From Nelumbo lutea (lineage: Eukaryota > Streptophyta > Magnoliopsida > Proteales > Nelumbonaceae), in NCBI GenBank assembly GCA_022828595.1, contig JAKGHH010000002.1, positions 73,876,383 to 73,940,382 of the forward strand: a DNA stretch of 64,000 bases, written 5' to 3'. Under the pieces are notes generated by a model that saw only the letters and a list, made by a program, of their open reading frames with translations, was not told the DNA's origin and searched no databases. Position 1 is the stretch's first letter, and every line of letters starts with the position of its first letter. Shown piece by piece: positions 49,901 to 61,900 of the stretch. The position numbers and the translations under genes are program-made.

Positions 49901-52900
49901 CAGACCAAAAAATATCATTATTACCTCCAACACCCAGTCCCACAGTACCGATAGATTTCATCTCGGTATTCCAACTCTCCATTTTACTTCAAACAATTCA
50001 ACAGTAAGAGAAAAATAGATTCGATACCTTCAAAAAATAATTTAATATCACATACACAGAAGCCAACCCTTCTGGAAGAAGAAAACCCTAGCTGGAGGGA
50101 AATCCCTCTCCTCCCCACGCCTTCCAACAGAGATAAAAGTGAATCGATCACTCCGGGAGGCCTAGAAAAATTCAGAAACCAAATCACCCTCTTCAGAAAA
50201 TCAAAAGAAAAGTAATAATACCTGGGCGCCCAAGATCAGATAAAAAATAAAGAGTCCAACTTTTCTGAGACTCTTCCCCGTACTCCAGTTCTTCCTAATT
50301 TTGATGCCAAATAGTAGATCACCTTCTTGATGTCTAGATCCCACCCAAAACTCCAAGAACTGGGCAATCTATAGCAGATCGATCAGCCCTTTATTACTGT
50401 GGTCCCCACCTCCTATCTAACAACTAACATAAAACATCTACTCAGAAAAACATCATAAAACTAATTAATCTTCAACATTATGCATTTGCAGAGGCTAACG
50501 GTTGTCTTTGCTTCAACCATCAATTCTCTAACAAAATATGGGCTAAATTTCTAGGGATCTTTGGTTTTTCTAGGATCATGTTGAATCTTTTCTTCAGGGT
50601 CAGCTCAAAAGTTTTCAATAAGGTAGGAAAAAAAATGTGGAACATGATCCTTCCACAATGTTTTGTCTATCTGGATTGAAAGGAACACATGTATCTTTGA
50701 ATAGGAAATCGGTATGGTTGAGTTTGTAGCAAAGAAGGCTTATGGCATGCTATTCTCATGTATATTTTGTAACATTTTTTTTATGTTCTCATTGTATGGT
50801 TCTCTGTAGTGCATGGCTGCTGATGTAATCACTATTATACTTTTGATCTTATACAATTCTTTTCCTTTTTCAGAAAAGAATTTTGCTTTATCCATGTTTC
50901 TTGTGAGCCATGACCAATTTGTTAATGGTGAATGAATCAACTATTGATTGGGCTATCAGAGACCCAAAAAGGTCAGTCCTCGATGGTGGGAATCATGGAA
51001 TTTCAAAATTATTTTATCCCAATCAAGATGGATTCGAATTCCCAAGGGAGAAAACAGTTTTCTCTATGGATCGACCTTGGATAATCAAGCAATTTGATTT
51101 CCAAAACATGGAAAGAATGTTACCTGATACGGATACTGAAAATGTAGCTCCCAAGGTTGTGTAACATGCCCAAGAAATCAGCCAAACTTGTGCTCTAAGC
51201 TGATGATGGTGCAACCCAATTCAAGAACTTGATTTAGGTCAGGACTTATGATAATCAAACCTTGCTGATTTGCACTCCAATGGACTGATTGAATCTCCTC
51301 TGCTATATAGCTTTAATCACTTGAGAGACTAGGGTTTTTGTTAGAAAAACTCAGAGAGAAAAAGATAAAGAAAAGTTCTTTTCAAGCCTTGGTTGAATTA
51401 GGGTTTTTGGGTAGACAATATTGATTGTGTATCCTCTCTTATGTCTCATACATTCTAACTAGAGCTGGACTTCTAAAGTCCTAGTAGATGTTTCATAATT
51501 GTTTCCAACTGTTTTGGAGACTTTCTAATTGGGATAAGGTCCTAATCTAATTAGCAGTTGGAGAGAATAAAGTTGTTTCCTAATTCAACTCAAGACTCCC
51601 AACAACATAACTTCCTAGTGAAACTAGGTATGTTATTGGTCAAACTTGCCTTTGTGGAATATTATTAACTCTCAAGTGAGTATTTATTCTCACATGGCCA
51701 ACCAGCTCCTTTGGTCTCTTCCTTATATGGCGTGGGACCCACCTAGTTTGCAAGTTATACCACATGGGTTTGGTCTATATATTGAAACACATGGGCCGAA
51801 TTCATGAAGTGATCCTTAGTGAACCGCCCACAATCTAATTGGGCTTGAATTTGGCAACAGTTTGGCTGATAGCTTAGCAAAGCAAGGGGTTCAAAGAACA
51901 TATATGTTTTCGGCACATTTGTAATTCTGTCCAGGGTCAGCTTACTTAGCTGATTTCTTTTACAACTTCTTGTTGTATCCTAATCTAAAGTTTTCTAATT
52001 AATGAAAATTTCAAAGTTATTGATAAAAAAAGACACTTTATTACAAGTGGAATTTGGCTTTTGCCCACCCCTATAAACACAAATCCAATAGTTTTACATG
52101 AGAAAAGTGCCCCTCGGGTTTTATTCCAAGTAGACAGACACTCACTCTTAACCTCTCAGCCCATAATATCAGTACACTGTCCACAGGGAAGGACCTCTTT
52201 ATTGACTGGAGGATGTAGTGTCACACCCTCTACTTAGATGGATCCTGGTGTTAAACTCTTTTGCAAACCCTTCTATAAATAAACTATTTATAGATATAAA
52301 TACGTTTGTAAATTGATCTCAAAACAAGTTGAAATCCACTACCGACAATTTTAGGTTTCCATCAGTGAGAGTGTAAACCAAGATATTCTGTTTATCTGAC
52401 AAAGTGGTTGATCCTTTCACAATGATCACCTACTCAAGTGATATTCCAAATTGCTCCAGCATGCCTAGGTATTTGACCCATAGTGGACCTTACTGGTTGG
52501 CATGCCAAAAGCAGCCAATCCAACACTTAGTTTAATATCATTATCAAGTTAGGGATTAACTGCAACTTTCCAGTTTTTGCCTATTTGTCTCCAATGTCTT
52601 GGGCATAATAGGAATTAGTCCTGGTTCAGCATTTCACTAAACACCCACTCATTGTAGCTTAGGTCTAACCTTAGCAGTTGAGACAAACTACCCCGCCAAT
52701 TCGTTAATATAATTGTGTTAGACTTGACATGATAACTCCCTAGGTTTATCAAACGGCTGAGAACATTCTAAACTAATACAAGTCTCATAAATGTCTAGTT
52801 TAAGGGGTGATGCACAGAAACATAACAAAACACACATGAAACAACAATGTTTGATTTCATTCAATAATAAATATCAGATTATCAGATTACGCCTGGTTGG

Positions 52901-55900
52901 ATCTAAAGGCGTACACTTTTTTACATGAACAATCCACAGAAAAAAGGATCATACAAATAGGTTTCAAGTATGCAATCTTTCTGAGTTCCTTATTTACATG
53001 GGCTTTGCATTTTTCTTGGGGAGCAGTTGATTAAAAGCCATACATTATTCATCAATACCTTAAGCCAGGAAGCTGTATTATAAAATGGAATCAAACTTCT
53101 CTTTTCTTTATGCTTTTCTATTTGAATGCAGTATTTTTTTTTTTACCTGTATTTTGATTTCTGTTAATTTGATCTTGTGCTATTTTGAAATGCAGAGCTG
53201 GAACTATTATATCTGAGACGTGGGAGGATGGGCAAGTGTTGAAAGATCTTAATGCTCATCTTGTATGCTCTTTTTGACTCTTCCTTTCTTGTTCACAACT
53301 ACTGAGTTTGTTGCTACTTTCCTGCTTGTGCTCATTCACAGTGAATCATTTTATACTTATCTCCTTTTTTGAGTTGGGTAGCTATATTCAAGCTATAATA
53401 TTTTCAAACTTGAGCAGTTAACAACATGACAATTGAACAGGACATGAGCCTCTAAGGGGGTGCAATAGAAAGACAAGGATCTTTTTTTTTTTTTTTTTGA
53501 GAGAAGGTCAAGGTCAGGGACCAAAAAAGGCTGTCCCCTCTGACCTTGACCTCCACCCTGCTTCACAAAATGATTGCCATGTACAAAAAAAGACTCAAAA
53601 CCTACACCCTTAAATAGCCTATGACCAGCCATCCGTGAGAACATCTTCCTCATAATTTTCTGATAAACAGAATCAGCTGAACTAAACTTGTTTTTGAAGA
53701 CCCATGCATTCCTCTCTTGCAAAGACACTAAAATACCACCGCTGGGGTTATGTTCCAGATCAGCTTTCCTCATTCACTCAGCCCTTCCACTCTCCAATCT
53801 CTTACAAACTCCTCTATTGATTCGCGGCAGCAACTTATACTTCAAATTCACCCGAAATTCTGCTCCAAATTCCTTGCGATAAACTACAGTGCAGCAAGAG
53901 ATGATTCACTGTTTCCAGCTTTCCTTCACACAATATACAGCTATCTAAATCTAGCAATAAGCCTTTCTGTGAGAGATTGCCCTTGTGAGTGTTCTGTTAA
54001 GGTAAGCAGTCCATACAAGAAAAGACATGTTTGAAGGCACATTTTTACTCCAGATGATGTGAACTGGGACTGATTATCCTGCATTGTCCAATGCCTTATA
54101 AAGGACTTAATTGTGAATCCTCTAGTCTTCTACCATTTCCAAACTCTTGTCAGACTTGGCAAACTCCACCTGTGTATTGTACAAAAGCTGTAGCAATTCC
54201 AGCCACTCATCCACCTCCCAATCATTTAAATTCCTCCTTATTTGTGGGGCCCATACCACATTACCATCTTGTATTTGCAAGCAGTCAGCGACTTTGACTT
54301 CTTTGTCCATAGTTTTCAAGGCGAGGCTAGGTGACAGGGGGCGCCTTGTCACCTAGGTGATGGATTTTTTAAGTAAAAAGCATGCATCCTAGGGTAGTTC
54401 CCTAGGTGCCATAACCATATTTCCTTAATATTTATTCATAATTTTCATAAGAAAAGTATAAAGTTCATTTTAAAGTATAGAAAATCAATATATTCACAAG
54501 AAGAAAAAGAAGAAAGAAAAGAAAAGTGAAAAAATATAGGGGCTGAACCCTTATTTTTGTTATAGGAAAAGAAGAAAAGAAAAGAAGATAAGAACAAAAG
54601 AAGAAAAAGAAGATATGGGAGGAGAAAATGTGTTGATTAGACAAAATTTTAAGTTCCACCTTTCTTATTGGTTCAGGCTTTGAAGTCTTTGAGGGTTCAA
54701 TACAGCATTTAGCAATGTTTGTGTTGATTAAACCCAAATAAATAAGAAAACAATAAAAAGAAATTAATATATAAACAGACAAAACGAATGTTTTAATTTA
54801 ATAATCTATTTATAATTATAGTCTAAAAAACAAAGAATAATAAGTAATTTTTAACAGAAGGTACAAAACTGCTTGGCGATTAGCCGATTAGGTGAGGCAA
54901 GCCTCCAAGGCCACCTTGTCACCTAGGCGTCGTCGCCTTGACAACTCCACACTAAACATGTTCCCTGTTTCCTATTTTGAATTTCACTCCTTTTGCAAGC
55001 ATATTATATGCCTTTTCAATTCCTTTCCAGTCTGAGCACGTGTAGGATTGATTTGAAGCTCTTGGGTCCGACCCCAAATTCCTTTCTCCATATTTAGCCT
55101 GTACCACTCTTTTACACAGCCCTTCTTGGTTCTCCCCAAACCTTCAAAACCATTTCCCTAGCAAGGCAACATTGGCATTCTTCACCCTTTTAACACCCAA
55201 CCTTCATTGTGATTTGGGCTTGCAAATTTTATTCCACTTTATTAAGTGGTATTTCTTTTCCTCCTTCCAGCCTCTGCAAGGAAAGTCCCTCATTTTCTTT
55301 TCAATAATAGTTGCCATTTCCTGCTAGATTGTACATGGCAATCTCTTTCTTTTCCTCCTTCCAGCCTCTATAGAAAAAGGTATTTCAGTTTTTCTACAGT
55401 TGTCTCCCAGATTGTTTTGGAGCTGCATTTTACTCCCAAAGGCATTCCCAGATATTTTAAGGGCAGCTTTCCCATTCTGCATCCCCAAATCTCTGTCCAA
55501 CTAGCCAACTCGTGCACCTCTCGGGCTCTCCGACAGCCACTAGCTCACTTTTGCTCATGTTCACTTGCAGCCCTGAGACTATTTCAAACCGTTTCAGCAC
55601 AGCCATTACAAATTGCAACTGCTTTTGTGATTCATCACAGGAAATAGGTAAAGTGGATTGTATTGAAGTCACCCCCTACCACCCAGGGCTTGTCCCATTT
55701 TTTCTTTCACACCATCTAGTTCTATCCAGAATTCTTCCCTCAACCTGTTGTCATTTGGACCATACACTGAGGTGAGCACAAACTCCCATCTAACTGCTTC
55801 CACTATGTCTGCGTCCCAAATCACTACCCTTTACCTCTGTCCCACTTCTGTACGCTTCTGTACCCTTTACTTCCACTATGTCTGTGTCCCAAATCACTAC

Positions 55901-58900
55901 CAAGCCCCCGGAAGTGCCTTCAGCTGGCAATATTACCCAATCACAGCTACAATCTATCCAAATGCTTCTGATAACTTGAGCTTCCACCAATTCCATTTTG
56001 GTTTCTTGGAGACAGAATATCTGCCTTCCAGGTCTTCAGATGAGAACCTGTCACCATTCTCCTACAGCCTGAGTTCAGACCCCGAATATTCCACAAGACA
56101 ATCTTCATGGTTGGCCCCTCTGGTCAAGTACACTTGGTACCTCCTCCCTTAATCACGGGGAGTTTCTTCCCCCCTTCCTTTCTTCCCATTCTTTGCCAAC
56201 ACCCCTGCATTTTCATTCAAGCCCCATTACTAGTCGGAATAGTTCCCTTCGAGTCCTCTTTTTTCCCCCTCCTTCATTTCTTCCAGTGACACTCCCAGGA
56301 AAGCACCAAATTCCATGAACTTTGATAGCACCTAGGTTGATAGTTCTGTAGTCAATCCCCCACATTTGAGTGCCATGTCCAAGCTTCTGTCTTGTGACTT
56401 ACTTCTGTGAAGTTTGGTGGTTCCTCCCCAACTAATGACCATTATGTTGGGATTAAGGAAAGAGGGCTTACCTCCATCACTTCTATGTTGAAACACACCT
56501 ATTTTGACATAACCCTTCCTATCATTTTCGTCCTTTTTTCTTCGATGTGTTCTTTCCTTAACATTCCTGTACTGTGTTCATGCCTCCGACTCTTGTGTCT
56601 GACTGTCTAACCTCTTTTCACCTGTGGATGTGTTACTTTACTCTGAGGACATAGGGAAGGAAGGCTGCAATGTTGATACTTGCTGCCACTGCAAGCCACC
56701 AGCTTCTCCTGTGCCTCACTCAATTAAAGAGTTCGAAGATGGAGAGTATCGAGACTGAGGGGGGAAGTCTCATTTGGAAATAAAAAAGAGCCTGGGGATT
56801 GTGTATCAGTTTGTTTGTCCTTGATCTAACCAGTATTTAAACTGGTTGGGCTGCCCATCTCTTGATTCGGTTCAAGATCCCTGCCTGGTAAGTTGTAGCC
56901 CACCTCCTGAACAGAAGTGCAAGACTCCTTGCTTTTACCCGCACCCATAACCTCTTGAACAAAAGTGAAAGGCAAGGTTCTTACGGTTTCGATTTTGACC
57001 ATCTGAATCACTACAAAGATTCCTTTATAGGACTTGCAGTTGAATTGATAACCAGTTCAATGTGCCTTGGTGTTTTACAATCCAAGCTAGAGAAAACAGT
57101 TGTATATCAGTTTAATGTGCCTCGGTGGTTTACCCTTTCTGTGTATTTGTTATAAATTGTTTTAATCCAATAAATAGATGTGTATCCAACCATAGTTGTC
57201 AAGGTGTCTAGTTGAGCCTTAGTGGCCAGAGAGCACCCAGGCGACTAGGCAACTTTATTAGATTTTATACATCATTTAAATATTTCAATTTCAATGTTTA
57301 ATAACCTTTTTGGGCCAATGAAAAAGAGGGAATGCAGTGAAAAAGGACAGAGAAAAGAAGGGGAAGGAGCCCTTGTTTCGTTTGAAAAAAACATTATTAA
57401 AAATAGTGCAAAAAATACAGGGAAAAATTTAGAAAGTTGGGGTACAGTTCCTGTTTTGTTCCCCAAAGTATTTTTTAGAAGACTTGGACTGAAACAGAAG
57501 AAAAAAAAAATACCGAAGAAGACTTGGACTGAAACAATGGAAACTTCTCAGTCCTCAGTCTTCTCTTAGTTTTGGTTCAAAACCTCAAACCCAAAGAAAC
57601 TTTCGTAGTTTTAATAAAAAAGGAATTGTCTTAATAACAATTTGTAACATACAGCAGGGTGTATTCTAATAAAATAAAAACGACCAATAAAATGATATAA
57701 TTTATATGGACATTCAAAAAAATGATATAATATATATGGGCGATCACCTGGTGTTGGGCGAGGCAACCTATAAAAATTGCATAGTCATCAACTATGCATC
57801 CAACGCTGTTCTAACATGCTAAAATTTTCCCCATGTTATTATATGGCCTTGTAGTCTGTGTATGTGTTTGTGTGTGTGGTCTGTGGATGATCAACAAAAT
57901 GACTTTATTAATGACCAAAAATAGGTATACAACAGTTCAAAGTTCTCAAACCCTGTGCCAGTATATTATAGACAGGTATGCTATATAATCAGCATGAATT
58001 AGTTTATTAAAATATAAAGGATAAAGAAACTTACTACCACCACTCCCCTAACATGGTTGTTAATTATACAATTTCTTTTACCTTCAACAAATAAAAAAGG
58101 GTAATTTCATTAATGATCAAAAATAGGTATACAGTTCAAAGTTCTCTCACCCTGTGTAATGATGAATATGATACACATGTATATTATATGGTCAGCATAG
58201 AATATTCTTATTAAAATATAAAGGAAAAAGGAAGTTACTGCCACCACTCCCTTAACATAGTTTGTTAATTATTCTATTACTTCAACCATCAACAAAAAAA
58301 CGGGTAAACTCAAAACACCCTCTATAGGTGTCTCACCTTACTACCTAAGCTATCAAAAGTTGCAGATACCCCCCTAAACTTTCATAAGTTAAGTGGCATT
58401 AATGTTGAAAGTAAAATGACCAAGTTAACCCTATTTGTTTCACATATGTGATGGGATTCTGTTCTCAAATCCAACAAAACGAAAGAACCTAGGGTTTCTT
58501 TTGGAACAAATGCCCATCACTGCCTAAAATGTAGAGTAGAAAAATTTAATAGGTTACATGATTTGCAATTAAACATTTCCCATCCATTTTCCTGATGGAA
58601 GGCAATGGAAGAGCTTTTTTGATACACTTAAAAAAGGTCTGGGGGGAGGGCATCTGCAACTTAGAGTGTGAGGAACTCTTCTTACCATGGTAAGCTCCTT
58701 TGATACTTCGTCTTCTTATCAAATATAAAATCATTAGCTCAACACCTCTGAATACTAGTCACAAGGATATCGGAGATTTCATTCTGGGGCAGTGATTTAA
58801 AAGGTGTGACTTGGTGCACAGGCGAGGCACATTTTGAGAAATAAGAATTTCTGACCCTAACATAGACTTGTTCGGGCTTGCCTCGAGGGGCATGGTACAA

Positions 58901-61900
58901 AGGCGACTCAGAGAATCAAGAATGCAATATGTTTTATGTCACATTAGCTACTCGAAGCAATGCAATTAAGGTAAAAAAGAGATTGTGGGTTTTTTATTAA
59001 CATTATGTTTAATATTTTTTTTGCATTTTTTTTAATTTATTTGGCATTTTTTTGAATTTTCTGACTTTTATTTGATTTTTTGCGCCTTGCACCTCAGGTG
59101 CAAATTGGCCCTTGTGCCTTGCGCTTTTAAAACACTATTCTGGGGGCAGTATTGCAAGGTGGTATTCACCTTTTGTTTCAAGAGTACTGTCTTCTAATTA
59201 GCAGCTTCTTTGATAGCAAGGAAGTTATTATGCCATTTCTTAAGGCCATTGTTACTTTGGAAGTGGAAGGGGATTCAAAACTGGTCATATCTTGGATAGG
59301 ACAAATGAATTCAGCACCTTGGAGTTACAGGCGCATGTTCACAGGAGTTATGTTAACTTTCAAGCAAACTTAACATCAACTTCAGCTGGATTGGAAGAAC
59401 GACAAATGGTTTGCTTGCTCACTGAAGCTCCGAAGATCCCATATTCTCTAATGTTGCTCATTCATTCATTCTAATAAAAGATATTTTTAAAAGTCGCTTA
59501 AAGTTATAGAATCCTTTTTTATAAGGATTAAGAATTTAAGGCCCTGATATGGAGTGTTTAACATCACATTAGGTATTTGAAGTAATGCAATTGGGAAAAA
59601 ATAAAGAGAAAAGTGTTTACATGCTTGAATATGTTTTACATGTTATGCTTGATTTTATTTTTAATTTTTCATTTTAAATATGTTTTACATGTTCTGTTTA
59701 ATGATTTTAATTTGAGATAATAGGTTTTTTAAACATTTTATTTTAAAATTTAAGTTTGTATTTTTAATAAATATTGTGTTTAATGTTTTAACATTTTGCA
59801 TTTTTTTTCTATTTTTTGGATATTTTTTTGCATTTTTGTGGCCTGCTTCAAAAAGGTGCATGCCTCACCTTGCTCCTTGTGCCTTGGGTGCAAAATGGCC
59901 TTGTTCGTTTTTTGCGCCTTGCACTTTTAAAACAGTCGTTCTTTACTTGTCAAAAAGAAAAAAATAAAACTTTGACTTGCTGATCTTTTACCATGAGATG
60001 TCCCCTATGTCTCTATTACTTGTTCAATCCTATTCCCTTCTAACAATCATTCATCTGTTTTGAACTGAATCCACGACACACCAAGGAATATGGATTCTAT
60101 AACTTTATTGAAGTTTTGTCATGCTAGATATTGTATGAAACTTTTTTCCATTTATTTTTCTAGAGTACTTTGGACCAATTTGTCCCAATGATGCAGTAGA
60201 TAATGACTATATGGCATATAAAGAGTTGAATGAAAGGTAAGTATCAAAATTAAGTGATTTCAGATGATATATTGCATCAATATTGTTTTTCTTTTTAAAT
60301 TTTGCAGAAACATTTATTGGAAACAAAAGAAGCTATTGAGCGGCATCGAAAATCACTAAAAAAACGTCAATCAGGTAAAAGTTTATCACTTTTAGTTGGG
60401 GGAAGGTTGTGCTTTGCTGCTATCTTTCATTGTTTATTTTTTGTGAGCTAGAAACTTAATGAAATCCAGACGTCCATTTAAATATGTACAAATGTTATAT
60501 TTATTCTTGGTGAAAAGCTAGTGGCAATACTAGTGCATGTGCATTGTGTAATAGACACTGGGGCCCACGCCAACCATGATGTTCCTGCTAATATCTTGTA
60601 TTATAGTTCTTAGTGTTAGTATTGTTTAGTTCTCAAAATTGTTCACTAACTATTTTTTCTAATCTTTTCATAAAATCTGCTTACTAATGTACCTTTCAAT
60701 TGTTTTAATGTTGTCTTCTTGAAGACAGGGGTGATGGAAGTGATGCTGAAATAGGCATGTCAGAAGAAGATTATCTTATCCAGGATGAGATTTGTAAATC
60801 CCGGCTAGCTAGCATCAAACGTGTAAGTTTGATTCTTAATTTCAGTTTTTTTCTCACTTTTACCTGTCATGTTGGCATGCATTATATTTTCTGTATTATT
60901 TATATGGTATTACTGGTTTTAAGGTGTAACCAATTAAGCTGTAAATTTTATTTAGGAAGAAGAAATTTCTTTACGTGAGAGGGATCGGTATGAACTGGAG
61001 AAAGGAAGGCTTATACGTGAAATGAAACGCATAAGAGATGAGGATGGTTCCCGTTTTAACAATTTTCAGATTCTAAATCACCGATATGCCCTCTTAAACC
61101 TTCTAGGAAAGGGAGGATTCAGCGAGGTTTATAAGGTATAAGTATACTACTCTGTTCCCTTCTATGATCAATATGTACCAAAGATACAAGAACTTCTCAA
61201 GCTTGATTATTGGTGTACTTGCGAAAACAAGTTTGGAAGAAATTGTTGAAAATATGGAAATCATTGTTTGCCTATATAGGCATTTGTGAGAATATACTCT
61301 TTTGCAGTGATTTGAAGTGGGAACTTTCGAGCAGGCATATGACTTGGTGGAGTATAGATATGTCGCATGTAAACTTCATGGTTTGAATGCGCAATGGAGT
61401 GAAGACAAGAAGCAAAGTTACATAAGGCATGCAATTCGGGAGTACAACATTCATAAGAACTTGGTACACAATCACATCGTGCGGCTTTGGGACATCTTTG
61501 AGATTGATCAAAACACATTCTGCACCGTCCTAGAATATTGTAGTGGTATGTATCTACTTAATGCTTTCTGTGACATGGCCTAAATGTGTTATAGTGTGTG
61601 TGTGTTGTGCTTACTTCTGTAATATGCTTTTCTCAAGAAAAAAAGTATTTATAGAATATTTGTCTTCTCCCTTATTAAATTGTACATTTATTTTCCTTTT
61701 TCAGGTAAAGATCTTGATGCAGTCCTTAAAGCTACACCTATACTGCCAGAGAGGGAAGCTAGGATTATCATAGTTCAGATATTTCAAGGCCTTGTATATT
61801 TGAACAAGAGATCACAGAAGATAATCCATTATGATTTGAAACCTGGTAATGTTCTCTTTGATGAGGTTGGAGTAGCTAAAGTTACTGATTTTGGATTAAG

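Larger units (their letters stand above)
47908..50477 (-). mobile_element. copia element with perfect target duplication, pol largely deleted
   Basis: Left LTR at 47908-48197, right LTR reduced to about 50397-50477. TTATG flanks both sides (47903-47907 and 50478-50482). The minus-strand purine tract after 48197 is the same as in the element at 105-2842, so the two are related. Gag is nearly whole; the GAG-pre-integrase piece runs straight into the RNase H tail at about 48470, so integrase, RT and most of RNase H are deleted. The primer site and most of the 5' LTR are also gone. Confidence 0.88.

Noticed and set aside
54465..54782. 105-codon hydrophobic minus-strand frame as a membrane protein
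   Set aside because: It comes from a GA/AT-rich core inside a hAT-type element; hydrophobicity is an effect of T-rich codons.
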